This document shows positions 32,740 to 47,200 of a DNA stretch of 64,000 nt, piece after piece. This DNA is from Lycocorax pyrrhopterus obiensis. Lineage: Eukaryota > Chordata > Aves > Passeriformes > Paradisaeidae. The translations under genes were made by a program, and so were the position numbers. The notes under the pieces are model-generated. The model did not search any database, was not told the DNA's origin, and saw nothing but the letters and a program-made list of their open reading frames with translations. The stretch is from NCBI GenBank assembly GCA_014706295.1, contig JACSVZ010000002.1, positions 104,390,047-104,454,046 on the forward strand. The letters run 5' to 3'. Position 1 is the first letter of the stretch, and the number at the start of each line of letters is the position of its first letter.

Positions 32740-35700
32740 TTCTCCTCAATTACTGCATGAAAGAGACATTGATAAAAAACCAGTACAAACTATTCTTTTC
32801 TCATCCTCTTTTTTCCTATAAACTGACATTGTGGAATTTCCACCCAAAATTCTTAAAGAATGTCCCATTTTTGACATGGCATCTCTCAAATCTGGGTGGA
32901 AAAACTGTAGGTCATGCACTAGAGCTAAAGTAAATTATTCACTGACTAACCTCTTCGTCTGACACTTAGTGTTATAATAGAAAAATTATTATCACATCTC
33001 ATTAATTCAGGCTATCTAGACTGAATTTATGCAGTGATAATTAAATAGACAATTTTTGTAATGTTTGCATTAGACTATTAATATTTTTCTCATTAAGTGT
33101 ATGGAGTGCTACAGCCTCTGTTTAGATAGGTATTGGTTGAATAACCTTAAGGGAGTAGATTTGCTGTTTTTCAGCTCTGTTTCACAAAACTAAAGGACTT
33201 GTAAGGCCAAACAAGTACAAAAGATTGGTTGCAACTAACTTTGGTTTGCAGCAAGGAAACCAGTGGAAACCAGAAGGCCAAGGGGTTGTCTTCCATCTGT
33301 GCTGAAGGTGCAAAGTCATGCTATCTATAGGAAAAGAAAGATGACATTGCCCTTTAGCCTGGGTTTAATGTAGGTCAGTTGGGTCACCAGATGACATGAC
33401 TTTAATGGCCAAACTGCTTTTAACAATTGCCTTGGGCAGTGTTTAATTTCACTGATCTTTGCCAGCCTTCAGGAGAAGAGAGAGGAGAAATCTACCTTAT
33501 CTTCTGGTTTTCACACAGCAATCATTTAATCCTCTTTTGTACTGAAATTTCTCTAATGAAACCTATTACCTAGTACACACTTCCTTGTTACAGTTGAACA
33601 CAGCACAGGTTTGTATGAAATTTCAGAATGAGTTGACATAGAGGTTTGTTAGTGTTCTTGGGCTGTTCAGCTGCCATATGCAGAATTCCTAGTCAACTTA
33701 AAGTGACCTGTGGTTTATTATCTCTCTTTCACATGCAGTATCTTCCTTCTCACTGCAAACTGCTGTAACAGAATCAATCACATACTGTAATAACAGAAGA
33801 GGAAGGATAGAGATGAATTCCAGTTGTCCTATTTTTCCATCCAGATGATGTACTGGAATAGCAGTTCAGGGAATGTACAATGTTCTCTTTTGGAAATACC
33901 TCAGTATATATCTTAGGGCATGAATGTGTGTCAGTTTTGTATAGATGCTCTGAATGATCTGTTGCTCAGAAACAATGTCTCGAGGTTGTAATGGAGAGTG
34001 CTATTAATGTGCAAGCTTAATGGTCTGTAATGGTGGGGGGAAAAGACAAAGAAAAGCAAATGTTGAAGCATTAGTGGAAAAAAAAGGAAACCAAAGCAAA
34101 AAAAAATTATTCTGCCATGCACACGCATCTTCAGTATACCTACATCTTCAAGGTCATGTACAATTTGTCTTCCCCTTTCTTCTGTGATAACACGTATTAA
34201 GATTGGAAAAAATACAGAGAAAGAAATAAGGTTGATCCAAGTTTAGAACAACTACTATTATGTAAGGAACAACTATGTTGATGAGACTTCAGCTCTGCAA
34301 GTCAGACAGCTGAGGTCCATAAAAACCTGTGGGGCAGAAGGTGAGAGCTGTTCGTGTCTTCTGGAGGAAAAGAACTGAGGAGCATCAAATGAAATTAGCA
34401 GGGGCCATGCTGAAAGCAAACAAAAGGTGAAAATTACCAGTGTGAGGTGGGTTATGGCACTCCTTTCTCAGGTTGCAGGCATGGTGCTTTCTAAAGCAGC
34501 TGGATAAATTTATGGTTCCTGTTAAATGGGCCTTGAGCTGCAGATCAGTGGAGGCTGGGAGAATATTTCAGATACTTACAACTGCAGGAACATCATGGAG
34601 TTTGTGTTCTTCTCTGAGTATCTGCTGTTGGCAGTCACTGTGTGACCTAGGGAAGGCAGCCTGTGGTCTGACACGCTGTGTCTGCTTTCAGGTTGATCTG
34701 ACCATTCCATTGTACTTCTTTGATTAGTGTTAGTCACTGTGTTGGGCAAGGTGGGCTGCGGAAAGCGTTCCAGGTCTGTTCTTTGCTCACAGTGCATTTC
34801 CTGCAGGCAGTGAGCCAGATGAAAGCAGCGTACAGGTGTCTTGTCTGCACCATGTTGGTTTCATAGGTCATAAAATTAAGTATTAACAAGCAATTCCAGG
34901 AGTGCCAGAACTGAAGAAGCTAGTTACCTAAAGACTTGGCTTTTCTTTGTTAATAACCTCTGATTTTAAATGTTTTCTGTATTTAGGATGTGGTTAGGAT
35001 CAGCCCTTCCAATGACTTCCTTTTGTACTACCATTACACAGTCAAATGTCCTGCCTAACTGGCTAAGTTTCCTCATGAATATTGAGAAGCTGAAATATTT
35101 TTCAGAGCTCTGTTTCTTTGTTTCATTTGCATGGAGGTGTAGATTTAAGAGGTGCTTGACAGAAAACATGTAATATGAGCCATGTTTCTCTTGGAAGCCA
35201 GGCAAAAAGAAGTAGTACAAAATAAATAGAAATAATACAAATAAGCTAAATAATCCTTCATCTTGCCCCAAAGTAGTAATAATAAAGTTGAAAAAGTCAC
35301 ATAAATATCAAAAATAGATTAATTTTAATATTTCTGAAGTTTTGAGTGTAATACAGGTTAGTTCAATGCTCACGGTTGTGCACAGTGGGGTATGAGTGTC
35401 ACATCCTATTTTTCTTACATTATTTAGTAACTGACACATGCTGTGTTCTTTCTGGTTGTTAACAGCATGTGAATTATGAGGCCAAAGGGGTCTTCCTCAT
35501 GACAATGGCTAATGTTTGCAGAAATGCAAAGGTCATGATCATGACTACTTTTTTTTTTAATGCCAACTGGATACTGATGACAATTACTGAACTAGAAGAT
35601 CTTAAAGGGTCAGTTTATTGACTTACCTTCCCTGCTTTGTGAGGGGTGATGGAGTCAAAGCAATCGCCTGGCTTCTGGGCTGTTCCAATTTAAGTGAGTT

Positions 35701-38700
35701 TAGCCTTGGATAGTTTTCCTTCATATTCCTATGAAAACAAGAGCAACTGTTTCACTAGGTTTATTTTTCTGTGAGGTGCTACTTGATTAGCAATATTATT
35801 ATCATCTTTAAAAGACAAAAGACAATCAACTTCTTATAACAGATTTTATGCTTTTCAGATAACTTTCTTTTCCTTCTAACCTCTAGTTTAAACTTTAATG
35901 GAGAAAAAAAATTGGTGTACTTCCAGACTGTAAGTGCCAATGGTGACTATAGTATACTTTTGAAAAATAAATTTTTAAAACAAAATGGAATATTGACGTC
36001 TTGGAGATAAGCCCAGGATGTTCAAATAAAGCTCTTTACTTACCTTTGCCTGAAAATACTTGAACGTATATTTTTTTATTTTTTTTAACAGACATAATGT
36101 GTTTGGAGGGAATTGCAGCTGTAGGACAAATGACCATGGGTTGTATCTTCTCTTTCCCAGCTCAGGTATTCAAAACTGAGTGTCCATGAGCTTAAAATTG
36201 ATTCTGAATGAATTCCTCTGTAATACAGTGACCTTACGTCTGTGGGATGCTGGAAGTCTGCACTGCAGTGTGTTTAGTCATCCCTTACAGTGATTAAAAA
36301 ATTGGAGACATGGAGGCTATTACTTATTTCTTTGGAAACCATACTTTCCCAACAGGGTGATTTCTGGAGTAGCAAAATACTAGACTAGTATTTTGAGAGA
36401 GGGTAGGTCACACATCAGGAAGTTGAGTCACAGCTGGAGTGGATGCAGCACTAGGAAATAGCTTTCTTAATAGCCTGAGAAGACAAGGGGTATTAGATGA
36501 CCTAATCTTTTTCCTGTGAAATTTTTGCTCTTGTGAGTTTATTTTCCTGGTTGTCAAAACTAAATGTAGAGGTTATCTTTTTTTCTTATTTTTTTTCTCT
36601 TTACACAAGAAAGTTTCATCAATATACAGCTGATTAGTTTGAACCTTGCCTGAATTTGTGGCCTTCTGATGCAGCCATGATAGGTGTATGGTAGATCTGA
36701 TACTAGAACTTATTTTATCTGTTTACAAAACTGTTGAATAATTACTAAAAAGGGGACTTTGTCTTTATGATGAGAATCTTTGTCTCAAGAGAGGCTGGAA
36801 ATTATGCAATCAATGACTTTGTGTTTGGTTATAGCAAATACAAATGAATTTTGTCTGAAGTTAAAGGAGTTGGTCTAAAGCCAGATGTATCAACGTGACA
36901 GTTGAGTGTAAGCTTAAAAGTTCTTGTTTGCATCCTCTTGGGAGCTGGGGGCTAGTGGTGGCAAAATGAAGGTTAAAAGTCTTGCCGAGGTTAAAACTGG
37001 CAGTGAAGGAAGACTCACTTTTAGAAACAAACGAGAGAAAACAGCAAATACTTTTAGACAAATTATTTTATTTTATTGTTTTAAGTAACTATAGGTGAAA
37101 CTTGTAATCTGCTGAGATTTGCAAGTGGTTTCTGTGACACAGTTTAGCATCCCAGTGCTTTACCAGACTTCAGTCATTTGTGTGAAACCTGGGCTTGTTG
37201 TACAGCTGTTGCAGACTACTCTGTCCCCTTATTTCAGTTGTTGGCAGTTTTTGGCATCAGGAACAGAGCTGGAGCAATTGCTTTGTTTGCAGAAGGGAAA
37301 ATACTGTGAAAACATTGTTCTTGCTTGCTTTTCTTTTTTTAAAATCCTTGCCGTCTAATTACTTTGTACTTGGCAAGAGTCGATTTAATCTTGAGTTTAC
37401 ATCTTTGCTGTCCCTTCAGAAATTAGCCAAAGCTATTTGAGTTAAGAGCCAAAACTTCTAGTCTATTCATGCTCAGAAACTTGCTAGTGCTGCACTGCTA
37501 AAATTCTGCCTCCCCTACGGTTCTGTTAGAGCCTGCAGCTGTACAACCTTTAGTTGTACCCCCTGATCCTTACAACCCCTCTGATGATCAGGCACACTGA
37601 AACTGAGGAGGTTTTTAAGGGTGGGTGTTGTGTGTGTTGGGCACAGGAACCTTCTAGCAGCTTCTCACGGAAGTCACCCTTATACCCTTCCACCACCATA
37701 ACCTTTCCACACCACCATTTACTGTCAGTAAATACCATAAATCTTTTGGCTGACAGGGTCTTGCCTTATTACTGGTGTTCCACATGAAGCATCTGACTCA
37801 AGGAGAGGAACTCCAAAGACCTTTGCTGCTCCCATTTGCCAAGCAGACATGGGAGAAGTGAGAACCACAGCGTTTTCACTAATCTGTAGGAATACTGGCA
37901 GTGCTGCTCGACTTGTGCTTGTCTTCATGAAAACAGACCATCAACTGATAGTTGCCTACCTCCTCCCCTATCTGGGGCTTAATTATCCCCACAGATACTC
38001 ACAGCAGTGTGATCACACACTGCTGTAGCCAGAACATTGGTGGGTTTGGCTTAGTGGTTGGGTCAGGCTGCAGCTGGGATAGACAGAAGGTCATGGTCAG
38101 GGTTGGGAAAACCCAAGGTCAGAGACCAAAGAAGTACAAACACATTAATTTTGAGGGCAAGGCAGGGGTGTGGATGCCGGGCTGTGATGCGGAACGTGGG
38201 AAGTGCTGGTGTGCCAGAGTAAGCATCAAAGCCTGTAGTCTGGGCCGAGGCAGAGGCTGGACTCAAACTCTGCACCAGAACACAGGAGTGCTGAAAAAGG
38301 AGGCTGGTGAAGCAGGATTGTTGGGAATGAGTCCCAGAGTATCAGAAAATAGGATCAGGAATTAAATGTAGAAAATGCAGCATAATACATAGTTTTAGGG
38401 AAATTGGCAAGCTCACAGAAAACCTTCTGTAAAGATGTACCTACCACTTTCTGATGGTATGGCTGAATTTGGGGCAGCACAATGGGGGACTCCTTTCAGT
38501 CATGTGTAAGAAAGGGCTGAATCAAAGCACAGTTGTATAAGTGAAGATAATAGTGGTTTTTCCTAACTAACTGCAGATGCCTAGGCTTCACTCTGTAAGG
38601 ACACTGCCACAAGTGTGTTTGTAGTGTGTGGTGGTTTCCTTGGGTTGTCCCTGGTATGGGAGGTACACTGGCACAGAGGGGAAGAAGAATACTGTTGTGG

Positions 38701-41700
38701 TGAAATCTGAGCTCTGATTTTACAAAGGTTAATGAAGAAGGTTCTGAGAACACTGTTAGAAGAGTAAAATCAGTTCTCTGGGAAACAGCTAAAGCCTGAA
38801 ATTATTACAATTATGCACTTGACTGTTTCAGAAAATTAGAATTACTAACTTTTCATTGAGGAAAAGAAGGAGGGGTGTGTGTGAAAGCTGGTCAGAATGT
38901 TAAAAGAAGAAAAAGTAATTAGCGAGGTTTCATGTAGGTGAAACCAATCTCACTTATGAAGGCTAACTAGCCCCTCATTTTCATGACTGTAATAACATTC
39001 ATTTATTCCTGGCTGCTGGCAACATAAAGTAGGTTAACAATTAGTGTGGGATGGGCTCATCTGTGGGTGGCATGTGAGGTAATACCAGTTGTTCCTGAGG
39101 AGAAAACTCATACCTAGCTACCTAGGCTGTCATATTTTTACCGCCACTCGTGCACTCAGTGGGCTGGAGTCCTGCACCTGTGGCTCCAGTTTAGCCATGA
39201 TGGAGTGAGTGTGGGATTTTGAATCTGGATTTCCACTGGATTTTGGCTCAAACAAATCAAGTGGCTTGCACTGTCTTCTGTAAGGTGGAAACTCAGGTAG
39301 AACTAAGCTCAAAAACTTGTATAAAAAAAGACCCATTTACAGTTTTTGAGGTGTAATGAATTCTGTTGAAATATTCAATGTTAATTCAGCACTCTGTGTG
39401 TGGAAGGGGACAAAGTGGAAACAGAAGTGACTTGATGTTCCTTCAGACTGTCTTAGTGTAGAACACAGGTCAGAGGATTTTCCCAGTGGTTTTCACACTA
39501 AACCTTGGGTCACAGGAGATGCATAATAATTTTATTTGATTTAATTTGGTTTTCTGTCCCTTAAATTTAATAATTGTATTTGGGCGTTTGTTTGCCTGGG
39601 TTTTTTTTACTTTTGAGGCACACAGGTTGCTTTCCTACAATTTGTTTCACAAGACTAGATGATGTTTTCGTGTATGGACTTTAAAATTTTGTGGGTGTTG
39701 GGTGAGATTGCCTTAAAAATGTAATCTCTTGCTGGTATATCAAATTGCATTGAGAAGCATTTCTATGTTAGATACAGTTAAATTAATTGAAAGGATATTT
39801 GAAAATAAAGCTGTTTCTTCTTTTCTTTTTTCCTCCTCCCAATTCTACTCCCTGAGCTCTAGGAAAAGCCTATTCATTTGTAAAGCTTCATTCTTCTTTC
39901 AGGACTGGTATTTTGGGAAGGCAGTCATATTGTCAATTGTAAAGGGGCCCATAAAAACCTAAAATTTTTATTTCTTTTTTCTACCTAGTATGTTCATCCT
40001 GCCTGGTTTTGGTGCGGAGAGCATAGAGTGGGTAAGGGAAACAGGGACGGAGAAGAATGCAGTGCTTAATTTAATAAAATTTGTTTTTCTATTTTAAAGC
40101 CTGAGTTATTTCATGCTTTTTATAACACTGGCTTTAGAGGAACATTCAAAATAGTGAACCCATTTTCTAGGCTGTAGAGAAGTGCTGTTTATTAGGCAGC
40201 AGTCACAGGCAATGATAGCAATTTTTTTGGAGCCTACATGCAGTGTACTAAGGTTCCAATGACAGTAAATTTTACTAAAATATTTAGTATTACTTAGGAG
40301 AACTGCCAGTCCACAAATTTCCTAAGAATGAAGATGCGCAGTTGGTGGGGCCATTATTTGTTGTATCTCCCCCTGCCCCCCTCTCCTTTGATTTACTAAT
40401 AACTCTGATTCTCTTGAAAATTTTCTTCCTTCCCCACCCAACAACTGCTTTATAGCTGACAAAAATAAGCAATTTCCTAGCCTTATCCTCTACCTACAGA
40501 GGTCATAAAAATTGCTAATGGAAACGCTGTTGCCTTCTGTTGTGTGATTCTAATAGGAAACGGATCACTGCAATTTATGGGGTACTTACCCTTTTCGGTA
40601 CATGATGAATGGCTCACTTCAAATGATGTTTCCTCATTGATTTCCTAGTATTTATCACCAGAAAAGGCAGAGCAGGAAGAACAGCATTTAAACATGAAGT
40701 TGATTTTGAAGATGTAGTCTTTTCACTATGGTGTGAATTCATGGCAATATAGCATTTGCTGTAGTAGAGGAGCAAAAGATGTGAAGTCAGTTCTTTACAT
40801 TGCCCTTAAGATTAGGTCTCTAAACTCACTTTTTGTTATGCTGTATTAGCTTTCTTGCCTGTTCTTTGGTAGAGAGAGTGAGAGGCTTACTCCATGAAGA
40901 GGTTTTGCTCACACTCTGCTGATTTGTTGCCATGTTCTTGAAACAAGCACATGTGATATTTATATGTCAGTAGTCTCTTTGCTGTCAAGTTTTCTGGGAT
41001 ATTTTCGGTTAATTCCCAGGAAAATCTATATGTAAATAAATTCTATGTAATATTTAGCAGGTTACTGAAGTATTTGTATTGGTGTGATGTTGTTTTATTT
41101 TGCTACAGGAAGTATTAGAAGAGACTCTCTGAACCTGTTCAGTTTCTCTCTGGCTGGGCTGGATTGAATCAAAATAAAAACCATCCCTTTAGTTTCTGCA
41201 GTGTTCATACAATTTTTTTCTGTGTGTTGCTGCATGAATCACTGGGCAAAACCACATGTAAGCAGGGTAGATCATGGGCAGATACAATCCTACAAAATAT
41301 GTTTGTTTTTAAATTGCCAAGAGTAGAAAATTGATACATCCCTGTGCCAAGTAGGGTAACATTATTCAATTTAGAAGCATATTGCAGTTTTGCTGTTTGT
41401 AAGACTGGCTTAAATGTCATTGGCTTGAAAGTCTTTGAATACTGCAAGTGGTTATAGCTCTGCAGTAACTAAATTTACATGTTTTTAAATGGTAGTGTTA
41501 AAACTTGTTTGCATTCTTCATTTTCAGAGAATCCAATATTAGCTAATTTGCTAGCAAAAATGAGGCTATGTTGGTTAGAAAAAAGCATGGAGTTTCACAA
41601 GTCACTTTGATAGCTGCTACTGCAATTCGGTTTACTATTAAATGGATATAAGCTGATTTTTCATTAAAGCATTATATGAAACCATTGATGTAAAAGGCAC

Positions 41701-43561
41701 CTGTTCCAGAGAACTTGTAATAATTTGAACTTTCACTATGTAAGAGCACATCTGTAGACCATCCTCTCACATTGTTTATCTGCTTCTTGAGATCTGTGAT
41801 TATAGCTTTGCTCTTTTCTTTCTTATTGTAATGTGCTTTACAAATTTTTAGTTTCAAACCATGATGCAAACAATGGAAGTGAAGAATAAAATCTGCAGGC
41901 TTTGAAGTCTGTGCAGTTTCCATTTTTTTCTCTTTTTCTGAAAACTGTGTTGAATAAATTTCTAAATAGGCTACCAGGCTGCACATAGATGACTGACAAA
42001 AAATATTTTGTATTGTCTACTTCCATTGCTAAGCATTATAGAATTGGTCTTCAGATGTCTGTGGTGTAAACACACTGGATGTCAAAAGAAAACAAGTGAA
42101 GACTGTCATACCTCTCTGATCATATTTGCTCCAAAATGGGCTTTGTATAATGCACAATTTCTTTCTAAATGAAAAAGCACTTTTCTATAAAACCATTGCT
42201 TTCAGTTGTCCTTTCCAAAATCAGTATTACCAAGTATTCTGTACTTAACTTCACCTGCTTTCTCATGTCACACTGCAGTTACTTTCAAAAGAAGAACTCT
42301 GATATTTGTGTGAGATGTCTCACGTAAATAACCAAAAAAAGCTAGTTACCAGCCTTGCAGAACACTAGATTATATGTTAATTTGTGTTCTGGGCTAAAAG
42401 TTGTCCTATAAAGGGTTGCCTCAGTTCCCACAGTGTTCAAGTGGAGCCACCACAGTGAGTGATTAATCTGTGCTCCCTTTGGAAGCGGATGTTCATTGGC
42501 TGGACACTCAGTACTGGGTGATGGTGTGAAGAATAGGTGCAGCTTTAGATTTGTGTCATATTGGAACTTAAAAGATAATTGAAACAGTATCTTCAAAACA
42601 TAAAAATATTATGTGACTTATTAGAAGGCAAGGAATAAACTGTATTCTTACCTTGGGTATGTGTAAGGATATGGGTGGAGAAAGGGAAGGAAAAAATATA
42701 GTTGGTTTTCTCTACTGTACTTTATTTCAATGAAAAACAAGCATAATTCATTTCAACGTATCTGCTTTTCTTTGTAACTTAGGTTTTGGTGTACATGCTT
42801 GAGTGGCAGAGAACAAAATGTACTTTTTGAAGATAAGTGTTCTAAATAATGAGAACAACGTGCACTGAACAAGCACAAATCATTCAGACACCTCTCTAAA
42901 TTGCACAAGTTGAATTTCAGTGACTTAAAGTAATCTAAAAATACATAGAACCTCTCTTTTCTAAATCTTGCTTTTAGAATTTATGTTCTTATTGTACATC
43001 AAACAGCTGTTGATGGCAAGTCTCTAAGTGACTGGACCAAATCTGAGGTGAATAGTATTTTGAAATGAACTGTTCCTAGTCTTTGCTCTTCTAAACCAGC
43101 CTTGTCTCTGAAAATGATCAACATCTATATTTGCAGTCCTGCCTTTTGCTCTTGCTGGTGGCATGGCCTGCATTGAAAATCTCAGGTCTGGAGAGCCTGA
43201 CATTTTGCTGCAGCTAAATGAGCATCTGAATCTTGATAGTCACAGAGCTGCAATGGGCATGTTTGTAAGGTCAGAACAATGCTGGTTTTGAATAGTGCTG
43301 GTGGGTGTTGCTGGAAGATCTGTCAGTCAGGGGATTTCAAAACAAGGGCAATTGCAATAAAATGTTGGCAGAATTTTAATAAAGTTACAATTGCTTAAAG
43401 AATGTTCAAACTTATTTAACTTGTATTTTTACTTTCTTATTATCTGCTTCACACTATTAATATGTAAATGTAAGAGCTGATTACAAAAGAGATGATGTGG
43501 GTTTATGAAGTATTTTAGCAATGCTACCCAATTCATTCATTGCCTTTGCAGTAACCCTTGG

Positions 43562-43566
43562 CAGAG
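43562..43566 (+). repeat. Target-site duplication, left copy (CAGAG)
   Basis: CAGAG directly precedes the LTR terminal TGTG and is repeated exactly at 44209-44213 directly after the LTR terminal GACA. A 5-bp duplication is typical of ERVL-type and some ERV1-type insertions. Confidence 0.85.
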
Positions 43567-44208
43567 TGTGCCGGTTTGGCTAAAATTTAGCAATATATCC
43601 TCTGAGAGAAAACCAGGTTACAACTACCCTTTCTCCCACAGGGTTCGGGGAAAAAAATTATTTTCCTCGAAGGAAAGTGAATGAGATAAGAACTATTTAT
43701 TTAACAAACACACGGGAAAAGGATAATAATGCTAAATAATGAAATGAAATCTCTCGCTACAGAGAGAAACCTGGGAAGATTTCAGAGTCTTTCTGTAGGT
43801 GTGGTCTCTCTCCTCCTCGGAGCTGGGTCGGCGAGGGCCCACCCCCCGGCCTCGGGGAAAAATTCTCCCGATGTGTTCTGATGTTGTTGAGCAGTCTAGA
43901 AGAGAAAAAAGGGAAAAACCAAAGTCTCAAGAAACAAAATGCAGCTTTCCGTCTCACGCCGGGAAGAGAGGGAAAAAAAAAAACCCCGAAACCGCTGGCT
44001 GAAGCAAGCAAGCAGGGTGCTCCCTCCGTGCTCCTGCAGCCAGAGAACGCAGAGGAGTGTAATCTCTGTGTCCTTGGGAAACTGTTTTGAAAAGTTCGTT
44101 TGGTTTTTCTTTTCTCTAGCTCAGTTTAAAGGCACAGAAAAGGCACAATATTACTTTTTGGGCATAGAGCATGATAGGGGATACACATGATAGAGTCACC
44201 CCAAGACA
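43567..44208 (-). mobile_element. Solo LTR of an endogenous retrovirus, 642 bp
   Basis: The element begins TGTGCCGG and ends CCAAGACA on the + strand, so it has the TG...CA ends of a retroviral LTR, and it is flanked by identical 5-bp CAGAG duplications. It is clearly richer in GC and CpG than the surrounding intron. On the minus strand an AATAAA poly(A) signal lies at 43701-43696, about 130 bp from the minus-strand 3' end, as expected for an LTR read leftward. No internal retroviral sequence adjoins it, so it is a solo LTR left by recombination between the two LTRs of a provirus. The overall look resembles abundant songbird ERV LTRs, but the family name cannot be fixed without a repeat library. 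Orientation rests on the poly(A) signal alone. Confidence 0.85.
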
Positions 44209-44213
44209 CAGAG
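44209..44213 (+). repeat. Target-site duplication, right copy (CAGAG)
   Basis: Exact match to 43562-43566. The unmutated pair suggests that the insertion is not very old, although 5 bp is a short sample. Confidence 0.85.
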
Positions 44214-47200
44214 CTTCATGGAAATGCCATCCTCACTGAAAAATATTGACCTGAATTATTAAAACCACATATGGCTAGGAGTAGTTTTATGAAAGCTTTC
44301 GATATGATTTGGATTTTCTTTATTCAAATAATTTACACTAATCATCATGAATCAGTCGTTTATCAATAACTTTGAAAACATCTGTATTGCTGTTTGTCTT
44401 TTAGAGCATAGTGGGAGAGACTCTTGTAATTGAGAGGAATCATGTTTTCATTGGTAATTCTAGTGGGGGGTTGTTTTTTGAGTTTTTTTCTGGGAAAAGA
44501 AATTAAATGGGTGACTTAACAAAGTTGTGTTATCTCTAAAAACAATTATACTTTACTACTGGTCATGTTTGAAAGTCTTATTTTACTGTAGTCTAAAAAG
44601 CATAGGGGTTTTTTTCATTGAAGCTGAATGTTTGAATAGAGGATTCTGTTGTAATTGAGGATTGCTTATTGCTCTGAGTTCCAAAAGAGCAGATTTCATT
44701 TAATTTTTGCTATCTGTATACCCCAGAAGAGCACTCCACTGGGCTTCCTTCTGCAGGTGCAGCTGTGGCTGTAAGCAAAAAGTCAGAGGAGCTGTGTTAG
44801 ACAGTGCTACCTTCCAGTATGTTCCTTGCTACTTAGTGCTGTTAAATAAATATCGACTAAACCTGTTATATGTACTGGGCTTTTATGTCTGTTTATTCTA
44901 TGCCTTGTGTTTTCTTTCTGTGTTGTTTTCTGCTCTCTCTGAAACAAGTGTTACTTGTTTGTTGTTTAGTAACTTGTAGTTTCCGTGCTTTTTTTTTTTT
45001 TTTGTGTAAAGTCAAATCTCCTGGCCTATAAATGAGTTGGCAAAGAAAAAAGTCACACAACCTGTCATGAAACTTCATCACCATCACTTGCCTCTAGTAC
45101 AGAAATACATTTTGTTTACAAAAATGCAAACTAACAAGTATTTGCATGTTTAGTGCTCAGGGACATGACTTTTATTTTTATGCATCAGAACTTAAATCAT
45201 AAGGTCAATAAAATTCTCTGCTTGGATAAAGCTGATAGCAGCATCTTGTCCATCAGTGTAGGGATGGAAAGTCATGTCCTTTGCTCTGTGAAGGGAAACA
45301 ATAGTATCCTACAAGCAGCTGATTGGTGAAACCCCCCTCAGAGGGTCAGCATGGAGAAGATGTCAGAATATTCTTTTTCAATACTCTGAGGAGTCATTCA
45401 GCTTCAGGGTGGAGCTTCACTGTTGGAGTCAGCTTTCCCTTTAATGCTCCTCAAGAGACTGACATACCACCTATAGCTCCTGGTGTTAATAGGACTGCAC
45501 CTCCCTCTATCTGCAATTCAGACATCAGGATGGGAAGAAGCATTTGATCTGGCTAAAACTTGTCATGGTGCTGTAAATTATGATTTAGAACCTTAAGCAA
45601 GCCAGAAAGTACTAGTGGAGGTTGTTAGTAAAGAAGCAAGCGAAGTCTCTATCCATAGCTTTTTCTTCCCTGGACTGAAATCATTGCCCAAGTGCCCTCT
45701 GGCCTCATCCTTCCAAAGAAATTCTGTGTTTCTAGTGAAGAGGACCTCACATTCAAACTCTGCTAGCTGGTACCCAAATGCCCAAGAGGTATTTAGCATG
45801 GGGAGGAAAATGTTTTGTTCTCACTGTTGTGACTATTACTTCCAACACAAAAACATCCACAACTTGGCTCCATGAATTTGCTTTAAAGGAATGTGCATAT
45901 GCTAACAATCTTCTACTTAATATATACAGGGGGATAGCACCAGTAACAAATGCCCTGCCTTCTTTTAAATAAGCAATTTACTGTAAGGAATTTACAGTAT
46001 GTAAATGTCCTGATCCATTCTACCATCATACAGAAAACCCACAAACATGGTATTTCTTCATATGTTTTTGCAGTGCAGTGCAAAGGTACCCAAATGTGAT
46101 TGTTTAGAGAAAGATTGGACTTGGATATACACTGACCCCAGGATAGCAGAGAGCTCCATGTGAGCTATCCAGTCCACTGCTCAGCGCATGATGCCCACAA
46201 AGCTGCCAGCAGTTGTGGGTGGGCTCTTTCTGCTTCTTAAGCTGCCTCCTTCCTCCAGATATCTTTGCTCTGCATGTGCTGGGAAGATACAGCCTAGTCA
46301 GGGCTGTACATCAGCTCCGTGCTTTGTTAACAAAAGAAACAGACTCAAAGGCATGTCTTATCTTTGCAGGAGCTACTGCAGGTCTCAGTGCTCTCCCATT
46401 CCACCATTGGGAGGGAGCTACTCCTTGGCTTTCAGGCATGTAATGCAAAATTCATCAGTCAGATACTGAAATTGTTGCATTTGTTGTTAAACTGCACCTC
46501 TGAGTGACAGACCTTCAGCTTGCTTTTGAGTTTCGCAAATAGGAAAGGGAATACAGACCTGTTAGATGAGCAACGCTAACAATTCTTGCATAGTTGGAGT
46601 TCCATTGAAAATAACCCTTTGCAGTTCTCTGGTGGTCTTTAATGCCCTTGTCCAGTTCCTGTGATCCAGTAATACTCTATACTGTGGCAATAAACACTTG
46701 ATAAATTTTTGCCACTGACTTGACAACAGAGAGAGGAAGTGTTCAGCTGAGGAGTGGAGCGCTTTTATGGACAGAAAGCTGTGATCTCCTCTACTCTGGG
46801 GAATTCACCTTTGCCCGGCCTGGGCATTTGTAAAGCTGCAACTTAGCATTTATTGATCTACGTTTCCTACCCTTCTAGTTTGACTCAGCATTCCTAGTTT
46901 TAAGAAAATATGTGGGACTGCAATCCAGAGAAAAGCATTATTATTTCTGAGGCAAACAAGATGGCTCGGGTATGAAGGAAGGCAGCTTTTTTGGTAGCTC
47001 CTACTGGGGGAGTGAGGAAGAAAGGAGACAATCTTACTTGTATTTTCACATCCCTTATATGACAATCTGCATTAGTAGTGTTTGATATTTGGATTAGAGA
47101 ATAATCTCAGATTCTGCACCTTGAAGTTCCAATATTCCTTTTGTTTTCCATAGCCTTGTGTTCCACAGCCCTTTGTTCACGTTTACCTTTCCTCTGGACG

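Larger units (their letters stand above)
30641..43561. other. Presumed intron, about 13 kb; no gene seen
   Basis: AT-rich sequence with simple tracts: a 13-bp word repeated with period 19 at 30656-30687, (GTTT)n at 31828-31865 and a G-run at 32729-32739. A higher-GC stretch at about 38040-38340 has a 137-codon + strand frame (37952-38365) with no recognisable product. No splice-supported exon or RNA gene was identified. Confidence 0.5.

Noticed and set aside
37952..38365. 137-codon + strand frame in a moderately GC-rich stretch
   Set aside because: No splice signals, no familiar domain, overlapping frames on the other strand.
43567..44208. Two short + strand frames in the LTR read as a gene
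   Set aside because: They lie wholly within the LTR between target-site duplications and overlap each other in different frames. No retroviral protein is encoded.
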